This document shows positions 49,115-61,009 of a stretch of 64,000 nucleotides of DNA, one piece after another (within the stretch, counting starts at the first letter, position 1; the number at the start of each line of letters is the position of its first letter). The stretch covers positions 234,001-298,000 of the forward strand of contig JAQJVL010000535.1 of the NCBI GenBank assembly GCA_035578905.1. The letters are read 5' to 3'. This DNA is from Stictocephala bisonia (taxonomy: Eukaryota; Arthropoda; Insecta; Hemiptera; Membracidae). The translations under genes were made by a program, and so were the position numbers. The notes beneath the pieces are model-generated. The model had not been told where the DNA came from. It saw only the letters and a list, made by a program, of their open reading frames with translations, and ran no database searches.

Positions 49115-49596
49115 TAGCCCAGTCAAAGAAGGTTTTGTGTCGCAACTAATTAGGGGAAAGCTGAATTTTTGCAGGGTGTTAGTATACAAGGTAAACAATA
49201 AAAAATGACAAAGTCCCGACCCCCACCCCTCTTGCTTTCCCCCCACCCCCTCCCAAACATCGCAAGAGCAGTAGTTTGGTTAAATAATCATAGTTCAAAA
49301 ACTAATAAAGTTACAGACGTGATTCTTTTTTTATATTACACCTACCAATATGGCAAACAAATTATGTACTTATAAGTTTTATGTGTATAGCTTAGTTTAA
49401 CCGTAATACTCATATGCATGCAAAAAAATGCCTCTGCTAATTACAAAAACTTACTTTAACCAATTATATAATTTTATCCTTACATTGTGGAAAGAAACGT
49501 CTTCAACAAAACGTATAGATAAGTTAATTAGCTTTAAAATGATGTAGCTTATCGTTGAAATTATGGCTTCATAGAGAGCGATTAAACAGTAGCGGG
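49115..49596 (+). repeat. Left terminal inverted repeat of the 3.85-kb transposon
   Basis: It matches the reverse complement of 52,484-52,962, including the shared segments CATCGCAAGAGCAGTA and ACGTCTTCAACAAAACGTAT (mirrored as ATACGTTTTGTTGAAGACGT) and AGAGAGCGATTAAAC at the inner edge. Confidence 0.9.
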
Positions 49597-49881
49597 TATA
49601 GCGCTGTGCCGCCCCCACGCTGCTCATAGCAGTGCCACTGCCGCCGTTGACACTCGCCGCTGAGGGGCATCGTACTTGTGTACCCGTATCCGTAGTCTTA
49701 AGTTATTTAGAGCAGCAATATAATAATTTTCACTTAGGGTTCATAAGAAAATAAAGATTTAGTTCACTTGTATCACTGATAAATAACCAAATTTCACTGT
49801 CTGGCTCTGTTGTTTAGTTTAAAAATCTTAGTTTTGTGATACAATAAATACAATAAATGCAGTATAGTATTTTTATAGCTT

Positions 49882-52290
49882 CTTATTTCCATAAGAATGA
49901 AGGAGCTCCTAGTACTCACTTATTTAAGGTGCTCTCAGTTATTCCTTGGCCATGAGTTAGACCTCCTATTGATTTTAAAGATTTCATCAATGATTGCTCT
50001 ATACACATGTCACTCCAATTTCCAGACCAGAACTCATCTTTTCTTCTAATAGTGAAGAGACCTTTTGTCACAAAGATATTGTACTCTGTCTCAGTCAGTT
50101 TTGATTTGAGTTCTTCATTTCTTGGACATACATCTGAGCAGATTTTGCATAAGGAATGTGTCCTGCAGCATGAAAGTAAGGAAGCATATCAGTGATAGTG
50201 TCTAGGTGCAATTTCCAGTTCCCCGTTCTCTCTGCTAGAATAAATTTAGCAATAGGTCGATTTGCTGAATTAGATTTAGCCAGAGCTTTGATGTTCTACT
50301 CTCAGACTTTTTTAAATTGATGAGGTCTGTCAGCTTTGCCAAGGCTGATTGAATGGATTTGTCATCACACGCATTTGCTTGAGTAATATCACAGTGAGAA
50401 AGTTGGTCATAAACTGTTTGAACCTCTTTACAAAACAAACTTGAACATACCTCTTCATCTTCTGTCACATTTTCAACAATAGCAGCATTGGTTAATACTG
50501 CTCTCACAGCTCTAGCGAAGGCATGTCCAGTAAGCATGTGTTTCACCGTTGCCTTGCCATAGACAGTCTCCCACAATGACTCTATTCCACTACCTTCCAT
50601 TATACGACCAATGCATCCCAAGTACGACATAAGCAAATGGAAACCTCCCAATCTTACAACAATCCTTGACAAATCAGATTGATCTTCAGAGCCAGCAAAG
50701 ATTTCCATTGCTTTTAAGTATAGTGGCTGGTCAAAGGTCACAATGCATGTTTCCTTGTTCTTGCTGCAAATGTTCAGCTGCAAAACACAATGCTGTATAT
50801 ACTGATGATGGGCTATTTGGATCAATGTCTATAAAAGGAAAGGCCCTTTTAATTTTATAGTTGAGACACTCATAAAACCATTCCAGCCTGGTTAGATGTT
50901 ACATCCGCTGACCCATAACAGATTAAGTGGATGAATAAAGGATACTGTGTTTACAGTTATTTTCCTCAACGATATGGCACCTGAGAAGTCTTCCATAACA
51001 ATACGAGCTAAGCCACTGGGTTTTCGCTTAACATACGACCCCCCTTAAATGATCCATTAACTGATCTAAGTACTTCTGAGGTGATATAGACATGTGACGA
51101 TGGAGTGATGCATGCAATTCCTCCCATCACATGAAATGTGTTCAAGCCATCTAACGATCTTACATTAACATCAGCGTTGTCGAAAAATATTGTGTAAAGG
51201 AGTCAGATTCTATGACTGAGGGGCCATGCGTGATTAAAGACCTTATGTATCTGTCACTTTCATAGTATGAGGAACATACTCCCAGCGCAGAAAGTACCTC
51301 AATCAAATGTTTTGACCCATACATTCTATTTAAATATAGAGACAAAGAAGTTTGTATTGACGATAGGAAGGACCTTGGTCTTACAGCAGACATTATTGAA
51401 TGGTTTATCACAGCACGTTTTCTACTTATGTCAGAGCTCAAATTTTCAGTTCGTTTTGGGTCACTGTAGACGTAAATAGTGCCAATGTTTCAGGAATCAA
51501 ATCATTTGATATGGTACTTACTTCCTTTTCACTTGAATACTTTCCACAGTCATAATTAATTTTTTGGATGTCTTCCCTAACAATTTCTGCCGCTGTTCTA
51601 ACAATTCTTTTGCGTTCTTCCTCAGTACTGGTTTCTCTGTTTTTGTACCAAGAATCTAAAACTTTGTGACTAGTATGTGACATACCTTAAATACTTTTCT
51701 TTCCAGATAAATTATGCACAACTAGCCTATCTTTGAAAAAATCTACAAGTTTTGACTTAAGATGATAATCAGTATAGTCTATATCAGAACCACTTAATTT
51801 AATTACAATCTCTCGTAACTCTTTCAGTGAATACTGGCACTCAGTGTCGTTCTCAAGGTAATTGGCAAGCAGGTTGAATTGATCTGTAGACTTTGCTGAT
51901 AATGGCCGTCCTACCTTTTGTTCACTACTTTTAGGTTTACAAAAGTTCTTATAAGATTACCCACGGTAACGGGCTTCAGCGGCAACTAAATCAATAACAT
52001 TTAAAAGCCTAGACTTAACTTTACAGGCCCAATCATCACTCCTAACATCACAAGCATTGAGGGGCATTTGCTTTTATTTCAATAGTTGAAACCTCGTGAA
52101 TTCTGGTTCGGTACTTATATTGGAAGTTTAGCGTCAAAAACCGCACGTTCTCCACATAACAAACAATCATGATTGAAATCAAATGTGTTGTCTAATTTTC
52201 TGAGAAAGTGCTGTGGTGTAGAAGGTTCTGCATTTTGCGCTTTTAATGCTGCTCTAATGTTGCTAGGTCAGGTATAATTTCGCCTACATG
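49882..52290 (-). pseudogene. Decayed transposase-like gene of the 3.85-kb transposon
   Basis: Read on the minus strand in several frames, the blocks in order are: CLLCGE near 52,160 and ACDVRSDDWACKVKSR with AEARYRG near 52,000, a zinc-binding-like N-terminus; an 81-codon piece at 51,438-51,683; a piece with IMSAVRPRSFLSS at 51,160-51,441; a 196-codon central block at 50,235-50,825 with CIVTFDQPLYLKAMEI, VRLGGFHLLMSYLGCIG and MTGHAFARAVRA; then DMLPYFHAAGHIPYAKSA and FTIRRKDEFWSGNWSDM to about 49,882. I recognise this protein family from many uncharacterised animal proteins linked to transposons, but I cannot name it with certainty. Stops and frameshifts separate the blocks, so no intact protein is made. 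The FDQPLY aspartate may be a catalytic residue (inference). Confidence 0.75.
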
Positions 52291-52446
52291 TAGAATGTAC
52301 CTTTATTAAATCGACATTAGCAAGTAATTTATGGATCTCGTCTTAATTCCAGAATCAGTATTCAACAAGATACGTACTAAGGACTGTCTACGAACAAGTT
52401 GCAACATGCAGTCCGACGCATGGAGACAACCAAGCGCCTGACGAGT

Positions 52447-52483
52447 CACTGCTAGAAGCGGCGCCGCGCCGCTTCTAGCAGTG
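52447..52483. repeat. Perfect GC-rich hairpin (17-bp arms, 3-bp loop)
   Basis: CACTGCTAGAAGCGGCG, then CCG, then the exact reverse complement. It sits just inside the inner edge of the right terminal inverted repeat. The left side holds only a degraded relative (TGCTCATAGCAGTG near 49,625). Confidence 0.9.
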
Positions 52484-52962
52484 TCCGCTACGGTTTAATC
52501 GCTCTCTATAAAGCAACTACATCATTAAATAGCTTGGCTAGACCTATCATATTGAAGCTAATTAAATTATCTATACGTTTTGTTGAAGACGTTTCTTTCC
52601 ACAATGTAAGGATAAAATGATATAATTGGTTAAAGTAAGTTTTTGTAATTAGCAGAGACATTTTTTGCATGCATATTAGTATTACGGTTAAACTAAGCTA
52701 TACACATAAAAAATTTCAATACATAATTTGTTTGCCATAGTGTTAGGTGTAATATAAAAAAGAATCATATCTGTAACTTTATTAGTTGTTGAGCTATGAG
52801 TATTTAACCAAAGTACTGCTCTTGCGATGTTTGGGAGGGTGTGGGGGTCGGGACTTTGTCATTTTTTATTGTTTACCTTGTATACTAACACCCTGCAAAC
52901 ATTCGGCTTTCCCCTAATTAGTTGCGACAAAGGGCATTTTTTTACCTTTATTGACTGGGCTA
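52484..52962 (-). repeat. Right terminal inverted repeat of the 3.85-kb transposon
   Basis: Inverted partner of 49,115-49,596. It ends GACTGGGCTA before TAT and the resumed 100-bp array. Confidence 0.9.
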
Positions 52963-53580
52963 TATGATATGAATCTAACAAATAAAAGTTAGACATTTTC
53001 ATATACTTCATTGTAGACCTACATTGAAGTATATTGTCATCAAAATAGAATTACTTGTATACTATGATATGAATCTAACAAATAAAATTTTGACATTTTC
53101 ATATACTTCATTGTAGAACTTCATTGAAGTATATTGTCATCAAAATAGTATTACTTGTATACTATGATATGAATCTAACAAATAAAATTTTGACATTTTC
53201 ATATACTTCATTGTAGAACTACATTGAAGTATATTGTCATCAAAATAGTATTACTTGCATACTATGATATGAATCTAACAAATAAAAGTTAGACATTTTC
53301 ATATACTTCATTGTAGAACTACATTGAAGTATATTGTCATCAAAATATTATTACTTGTATACTATGATATGAATCTAACAAATAAAATTTTGACATTTTC
53401 ATATACTTCATTGTAGAACTACATTGAAGTATATTTTCATCAAAATAGTATTACTTGTATACCATGATATGAATCTAACAAATAAAATTTTGACATTTTC
53501 ATATACTTCATTGTAGAACTACATTGAAGTATATTGTCATCAAAATAGTATTACTTGTGGTTATAATATGAATTCAACGT
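52963..53580. repeat. 100-bp minisatellite, part 2, about 6 copies
   Basis: The same unit as 48,227-49,114, but most copies here carry AAAATTTTGACATT in place of AAAAGTTAGACATT. The subtypes were therefore already partly separated along the array before the transposon split it, or they diverged afterwards. Confidence 0.95.
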
Positions 53581-53599
53581 CTAAAACTACATTGCAAAA

Positions 53600-55215
53600 A
53601 CATTACAGTATTTAATATTTTAAATAGCTTTATTTTTACTTGTATACAATAATGTCTCCAAAAACTGGTCTCCAAAGCAAACCGTTATCCCAGCCGAGAT
53701 GACCAAGGATCGGTGGTAACAGACCAATAGAAGGGACAAGCCCATATGGTAGCTGCGCCCCGCGGTCAGAAAAATCATAATTCCTCTTTACAGTGGCTAA
53801 AATATAACTATTAATTCAATAAACATTTTATACACTCTTATTACACTAACATCCGAACATTTTAGTGTTTCTTGACGTCCTATGAGGAATTCAGGCAACA
53901 AGGTTACTATGAATACCAAAAACTGCCAGAAAAGCACATAACACTAAGTATCTAAAACGGGGAAAAAATACCTTAGGACATTCAATTAGTTTTTGAACAA
54001 CCAAATAGATACAATATAGTATTTAAAACAAATGTCTTATATGTACTACAAAGGGTAAACTGTTACGTAACAGTTCTGCGTTTTATATTTCTGAGTAACA
54101 ATTATATGTTTATGTTTAAAAATAATTACAAGTCTATTTTTTATTAACAATGATTTCCTGATAATTCCTAAAAGTGCTAAACAAAATATTTCTACAATGT
54201 ATTAAAGTGTTGTCTTAAAAATAGAAGCCAATATTTCTTAAGCAATCACCTACTATTTTGTGTAATGAATTTTATTGCGTTGTGGTTTTCATATCTTGTA
54301 ATGTAATATATTCTAAAAGTAATTCAATATTAGGGTTGCATTATTTATTTAATGTATAAACAAAAGTTATCAACGAAATTAAACGGTAAATATTACATAT
54401 TGCCAGGTTGTTGTTACCTAAAAATTGGAATATAAACAAGATATGATGTTTGTTTAACATACGCCAATAAATTTAGTTTATTTACTCTTAAATTTTTGGT
54501 TTATAAAGATGTGCACAACACTAAGATTTTGAAAATATCTATTAAATGATAGTAAATGTCCAAAACCAGATGGCTGAAGTGTCACACTCCATTAGTTTCA
54601 CATTCAGTTGGACATCAATACTATACATAAATCCAACATAACGAATGTTTTCTATTTATAAGAGCAGCTAAATTTATTTACAAATATTTTACTCGTTTTA
54701 CAATCTGACACTGAATCGTTCAAAGACTTGCCAGTTAAGTTGTATAATAAGCTGGTCTTTTGCTTGGAGTACACTAATCGTTTCTTAGCCTCAGAAAGGC
54801 ACCTCGTGGCGATTGATTCTTTATGTTCATTTTTCTAACGTTACAATAAAGCAATAATGGTGTATCATTTATTGTTTGCATAAATGCAAAATGTAAGGAG
54901 TCAATATATAGGGTCATGCGCTTCACTAGACAAAAATGTTTACACATTTATGATACAAACATACTTTATCTAAAGTAATCTAACTGAGACGTGATTATAA
55001 TCTATGAAAAGAGTAAATAATTTAAAGTTATTATCAACATTAATTCACATAAACTTGACAGTTTGACTCTAATTCCCGTTAACTGAGGGTAATACAGGAA
55101 AAAGTCCCTATTTATTTGGATTTGTTTACTATGATTAAATATGTTGTTCTAACATTAATACAGTTTAATCTGGAGTAGTGGCAGAACTCACTAACATGAG
55201 ATGTCTATCTGTGAG
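53600..55215. other. Intergenic AT-rich sequence
   Basis: No gene was recognised. A GC-richer patch at about 53,660-53,780 has no clear identity. Confidence 0.5.
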
Positions 55216-55229
55216 ACTAGTTGTTGCTC

Positions 55230-57530
55230 TGCGGTACTAGTAATGTGATTGGCTACGTGTTCAGATGTGAATTGTGTCTGTGTAATATGATTGGCTACGT
55301 GTTCAGATGTGAATTGTATCTGTGTAATATGATTGGCTACGTCTTCAGGTGTGAAGTGTGTCTGTGTAATGTGATTGGCTACGTCTACAGGCGTGAAGTG
55401 CCTCTGTGTAATGTGATTGACTACGTCTACAGGTTTGAAGTGTGTCTGTGTAATGTGATTGGCTACGTCTACATGTGTGAAGTGTGCCTGTGTAATGTGA
55501 TTGGCTATGTCTACAGTTGTGAAGTGTGTCTGTGTATTGTGATCGGCTACGTATACAGGTGTGAAGTGTGCCTGTGTAATGTGATTGCCTACGTATACAG
55601 GTGTGAAGTGTGTAATGTGATTGACTACGTCTACAGGTGTGAAGTGTGCCTGTGTAATGTGATTGGCTACGTCTACAGTTGTGAAGTGTGTCTGTGTATT
55701 GTGATTGGCTACGTCTACAGGTGTGAAGTGTGTCTGTATAATGTGATTGGCTACGTATACAGGTGTGAAGTGTGCCTGTGTAATGTGATTGGCTACGTAT
55801 ACAGGTGTGAAGTGTGTAATGTGATTGACTACGTCTACAGGTGTGAAGTGTGCCTGTGTAATGTGATTGGCTACGTCTACAGTTGTGAAGTGTGTCTGTG
55901 TATTGTAATTGGCTACGTCTACAGGTGTGAAGTGTGTCTGTGTAATGTGATTGGCTACGTATACAGGTGTGAAGTGTGCCTGTGTATTGTGATTGGCTAC
56001 GTATACAGGTGTGAAGTGTGTCTGTGTAATGTGATTGGCTATGTATACAGGTGTGAAGTGTGTCTGTGTAATGTGATTGGCTTCGTATACAGGTGTAAAG
56101 TGTGCCTGTGTAATGTGATTGGCTACATCTACAGGTGTGAAGTGTGTAATGTGATTGACTACGTCTACAGGTGTGAAGTGTGTCTGTGTAATGTAATTGG
56201 CTCCGTCTACAAGTGTGAAGTGTGCATGTGTAATGTGATTGGCTACATCTACAGGTGTGAAGTGTGCAATGTGATTGACTACGTCTACAGGTGTGAAGTG
56301 TGCCTGTGTAATGTGATTGGCTACGTCTACAGTTGTGAAGTATGTCTGTGTATTGTGATTGGCTACGTCTACAGGTGTGAAATGTGTCTGTGTAATGTGA
56401 TTGGCTACGTATACAGGTGTGAAGTGTGCCTGTGTAATGTGATTGGCTACGTCTACAGGTGTGAAATGTGTCTGTGTAATGTGATTGACTACGTCTACAG
56501 GTGTGAAGTGTGCCTGTGTAATGTGATTGGCTACGTCTACAGTTGTGAAGTGTGTCTGTGTATTGTGATTGGCTACGTCTACAGGTGTGAAGTGTGTCTG
56601 TGTAATGTGATTAGCTACGTATACAGGTGTGAAGTGTGCCTGTGTAATGTGATTGGCTCTGTCTACAGGTGTGAAGTGTGCCTGTGTAATGTGATTGGCT
56701 ACATATACAGGTGTGAAGTGTGTAATGTGATTGACTACGTCTACAGGTGTGAAGTGTGCCTGTGTAATGTGATTGGCTACGTCTACAGTTGTGAAGTGTG
56801 TCTGTGTATTGTGATTGGCTACGTATACAGGTGTGAAGTGTGTCTGTGTAATGTGATTGGCTACGTATACAGGTGTAAAGTGTGCCTGTGTAATATGATT
56901 GGCTACATCTACAGGTGTGAAGTGTGTAATGTGATTGACTAGGTCTACAGGTGTGAAGTGTGTCTGTGTGGTGTGATTGGCTATATCTACACGTGTGAAG
57001 TGTGCCTGTGTGGTGTAATTGGCTACGTCTACAGGTGTGAAGTGTGTCTGTGTAATGTGATTGGCTACGTCTACAGGTGTGAAGTGTGTCTGTGTAATGG
57101 TGATTGGCTACGTCTACAGGTGTGAAGTGTGTCTGTGTAATGGTGTTTGGCTACGTCTACAGGTGTGAAGTGTGTCTGTGTAATGGTGATTGGCTACGTC
57201 TACAGGTGTGAAGTGTGTCTGTGTAATGTGATTGGCTACGTCTACAGGTGTGAAGTGTGTCTGTGTAATGGTAATTGGCTACGTCTACAGGTGTGAAGTG
57301 TGTCTGTGTAATGGTGATTGGCTACGTCTACAGGTGTGAAGTGTGTCTGTGTAATGGTAATTGGCTACGTCTACAGGTGTGAAGTGTGTCTGTGTAATGG
57401 TGATTGGCTACGTCTACAGGTGTGGTGTGTCTGTGTAATGGTAATTGGCTACGTCTACAGGTGTGAAGTGTGTCTGTGTAATGGTGATTGGCTACGTCTA
57501 CAGGTGTGAAGTGTGTCTGTGTAATGTGTG
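55230..57530. repeat. Minisatellite, 42-bp unit with 36- and 43-bp variants, about 55 copies
   Basis: The unit runs GTGATTGGCTACGTCTACAG, GTGTGAAGTGTGTCTGTGTA and AT. A 36-bp variant lacks CTGTGT, and towards the 3' side a 43-bp variant has one extra G (AATGGTGATTGG). Higher-order blocks of about 204 bp (one 36-bp plus four 42-bp units) recur between 55.6 and 56.9 kb. One plus-strand frame stays open for 573 codons (55,221-56,942) and would give a Cys/Tyr/Val-rich repeat protein. It lacks any known domain, begins inside the array, and ends on a unit variant, so it is treated as a by-product. Confidence 0.96.
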
Positions 57531-57539
57531 ATGATCAGT

Positions 57540-59470
57540 ATACTTAATGGTACTCAGCATTAATGAACTGGATAGGAATATGGAAAATTTGTTTTATTCA
57601 GAGGAAACTGTTGCCTCCACCAATCACTTCATACTTTTAAGATCTGATGGACGAGAGCCGTATCTTGCTTGGTCTTTTAAATGTATGAAATTGAAAAGTG
57701 TATATGTAGAAAATAAGTAGTGGGAGATTAATTTTATTTTCAACAAAAATAGTTAAAGAAGATTTATTCTATAATTAATTTAACTAATAAAAGAGAATCA
57801 ATTTCAAAGTAACAAGTTCTAATTATTTCTAATTTCCACATTATCTACATATTTCATTCCGTTGGCGAATCAGTTCCTACAAAATTACTCGAGCTGGGAA
57901 GAAGATAGCTTCATTATATTTATTTTAAAGTTGAAAGGTTAAGGATAGTGGAAAAATAGCAGAAATCTTAAACATTATCTGAACTCCATCCTACAGGCCT
58001 TAAAGTATCCAATGACTTTCCTTCCCTGCAGTGTTATTATTATAACTTATAGTAACTATTCATATTTATGATGTTTGTACTGGTGTGAAAATGGCATATT
58101 TTTAAAGAAGATTTAAAATTCTCTACTTGTTTAATATCATAGTAACAGCTGTTATACAAAGGCAAAATATATATTTGTTCTGCTACAATTCATTGACTTG
58201 AAATGTTGAGAGGCTGCAGATTTCGTATCATGAAGGTGAACTGGGAAAGGAATAACACTATAAATAGCCTTTAAAAGAACCCTTTTATCACATAACAAAA
58301 GTATTGACAACATGACAAAATTAAACTAAAAAACAGCTATTAAACAAAAACATACTAAATATTTGTTCCGTCTTTTTACTAATGTTAACGTAACCATAGA
58401 GTGAGACTTACTACCGAGGGCGACGTAATACAACAGGCGCGTGACTAACGGTGGTGGTGGAATACAATTTAAGTATTATATTTAAGTGTTTATAAAATGC
58501 ATTCTCTACGTAGTCATTATTAAATATTACTACACTTTATAGAAAACAAAAGAAGAGAACATTTGTTTAATAAACGTAACATATTAATACAATTAGACAC
58601 ATTATAAGGCATTTCTGTGATACATTATGAAAATAAGTCTAAAGTCAAATAAAGTTGGTTTTAAATTCTTTAGAGTAAACTTTCTACGGTGAAAACTGTG
58701 TTTTTTTACGAATATTTTAAACAATGTATGTGTCTATGATTTTGTTGATAATTAATGTACATACACATAAATAAATTGTATATTTAAATTAATTAAGGTA
58801 GTTGCATGCTATGATAAACTTGTTAATGAACTAGTTTTCTATAGCTTTCTTATACCCTTGATGTAAATAAGTGTTGGATGAATGGATAAATCATTCCTTT
58901 TTTTAAGAAAAAACTAGTCGGTCTTACTGATTAAATATTATTCCATTATAGTATAGATATTCTTACAGTCGCAATGACCTGTATTGTAATAGTCATAAAC
59001 GCCAGTAAACCAACATTGACATGGAACGTCTCATTAATTGTATTTGTCCTAGCCATCAGCCCACATTATGGACATCCCATTGTCAATTCAAATTGTTTAT
59101 TAGATATAAAAGTGCTCTATTAAAATTTAGTAAGCGATAATAACGCAAATGTGCACAATTTTTGCTGTAATGGATAGCTTTTCATTCATAACAATTAAAT
59201 TATAAACAACCATTTCACACCTGTTACAAGAACATTTTTATCCCCTTTCATTTTTATTACTTTCTAATTCTTTTCTTTATACCCAATGTCACATGGAATT
59301 GATCTCATTCATATTTAGGCAATGTTTTATTTATCGTGTTTTCTTCTTAAATAAGTAGTAAGTTGATGCTTAAAACTACATATGGGTTTACACTTGCGAT
59401 TTAAATTGCAGGATTATATTACACATGATCGATCAAATAATATTGAAGGGGATTTGTGCAATGTGTCACC
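57540..59470. other. Intergenic AT-rich sequence
   Basis: No gene was recognised with confidence. A 55-codon open stretch lies just after the array (about 57,550-57,720) without recognisable motifs. Confidence 0.5.
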
Positions 59471-59471
59471 T

Positions 59472-59573
59472 TTAAGAACACGTATCACTACTTGTGCCAA
59501 GAGGAGCCAACAGCCACCTTCGTAAATGTCCATCCGATTCTCTGAGGAACCGATTTGCCAGAACGGAAGGGTG
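59472..59573 (-). CDS. Candidate 3'-terminal exon, unknown gene
   Basis: On the minus strand a good acceptor (CATCTATTGCAG) precedes 33 open codons containing LANRFLRESDGHLRRWLLAP, followed by a TAA stop at 59,474-59,472. The GC content is higher than the surroundings and the residue pattern looks protein-like. An AATAAA-type signal lies about 140 bp downstream on the same strand (near 59,330). No upstream exon was identified, so this may be the end of a gene with large introns or a chance segment. A different reading phase would also be open for a longer stretch across the acceptor. Confidence 0.35.
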   Translation of the reverse strand, partial: HPSVLANRFLRESDGHLRRWLLAPLGTSSDTCS

Positions 59574-60065
59574 CTGCAATAGATGGCCATAATATATACA
59601 TGTGATGTTATTTCAGACAATACCTTTATTGTTCTACCGTGTTATTTTAAGATGGTATGTCGACAATTTTGCCAACTTTGATCAATCACAAGAGTTGAAA
59701 AATACTGTCAACTTGCGTAGTCGTTATTTTAACTCTTTCACTCCCATTAGGTCAAATATTTCACGTAACAAACGATATGCCTAAAGGATTGAAATAAGAC
59801 TATATTGGGAAAACAAACATATAAACAGTATAATAACATTATTCATATATTTATCATTGCATTTGTTTAAAATCATATAATATTATACAAAACACATAAC
59901 AGAAGTATTAATAAAGTAGTTAGGCTGAAACAATATAGTAAGAATAACGTAATTAATATTCTATGATAATCTTAAGAAATGCGTTATTAGTAACACATAA
60001 ATGATGACTCAAACAAGTAAAACACTAAAAAGTAGGAAAGTTAATCTAATTTTGAAATATAAAAT

Positions 60066-60342
60066 AATAGGGATATACCTCGTGACAAGAATTACTTTGA
60101 TGGTGGTCAGTAGGATATACCTCGTGACAAGAATTACTTTGATGGTGGACAGCAGGATATACCTGGTGACAAGAATTACTTTGATGGTGGTCAGCAGGAT
60201 ATTCCTGGTGACAAGAATTACTTTGATGGTGGACAGCAGGATATACCTGATGACAAGAATTACTTTGATGGTGGACAGCAGGATATACCTGGTGACAAGA
60301 ATTACTTTGATGATGGACAGCAGGATATCCCTGGTGACATAT
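60066..60342. repeat. Minisatellite, 42-bp unit, about 6.5 copies
   Basis: Units read AGGATATACCTGGTGACAAG, AATTACTTTGATGGTGGACA and GC at a 42-bp spacing. Open frames on both strands (101-124 codons) come from the period. Confidence 0.95.
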
Positions 60343-60908
60343 TTTATACATACAGCTTTAATATACACAACATGAAATGAACAAAGTATAGTTTACCTAC
60401 CAAAACAGTTTCATATTATATAGGCAAAATACAACATAAAAACATGAAACGTATTGATAATAGTCTACTTATACTGTAAAAGTAAAAAGGTATGTAAACT
60501 ACAATATATAAAACATAGTTATAATCCAACTTGTTAACTTAATCTATAATAAAATCTAACTATGTAATGAGAACTGCACAAATTTTAAAATATACTTATA
60601 ATAATATAAATTTTAAAACAATAATTTTTAAACCTTCTATGAATTAAAATCACAAATTTTAGGAGATAGTAGTTTATTTTGGTTTTAATTAGAGTCAATT
60701 ATGAATCAATTGAATGTTTAATCATGTAATATTTTTTATGGAATGTATATCCAATACAAAACTTAGCAGTCCCCACCTCCTTTAACGTAGGCTACTCAAT
60801 TCACACCCAACTTCTCATTTCATTTTGCCGATGCTCTTCTTTTGTATGTGCGTGTACGTGTGTTTTTATTATTTTTGTCATATATTTTGTTCATATTTCA
60901 CTATCTAT

Positions 60909-60916
60909 TTTATTTC
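60909..60916 (-). promoter_or_regulatory. Candidate polyadenylation signal
   Basis: The plus strand TTTTATTT reads AAATAAAA on the minus strand, about 95 bp downstream of the stop codon of the gene ending at 61,010. Position and strand fit the 3' end of that gene. Confidence 0.5.
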
Positions 60917-61009
60917 AATCTATTATTTAAATGATAGGACAGTAATATCGTACTGTATTGTACATTAGATCTGGTTTGATCTACAGTTTATATTCCATGA
61001 ACTAATTTG

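Larger units (their letters stand above)
49115..52962. mobile_element. DNA transposon with about 480-bp terminal inverted repeats, 3.85 kb
   Basis: Both ends begin TAGCCCAGTCAA and remain inverted copies for about 480 bp (49,115-49,596 and 52,484-52,962), with scattered mismatches and short indels. The flanking TAT (49,112-49,114 and 52,963-52,965) is a likely 3-bp target duplication; joining the flanks restores the unit sequence ACTATGATATG. The inside carries one decayed minus-strand gene (49,882-52,290). The superfamily is not assigned. The long TIRs, 3-bp duplication and protein should together allow assignment by comparison with a repeat library. Confidence 0.88.

Noticed and set aside
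50666..51479. Plus-strand frames of 64-70 codons within the 3.85-kb transposon
   Set aside because: Shadows of the minus-strand transposase-like gene.
54595..54630. About 18 bp shared with the LINE antisense copy (ATTCAGTTGGACATCAAT)
   Set aside because: Too short to call a LINE fragment; no similarity extends clearly on either side.
57550..57720. 55-codon open stretch directly after the 42-bp array
   Set aside because: No recognisable motif, splice site or conservation evidence; consistent with chance.
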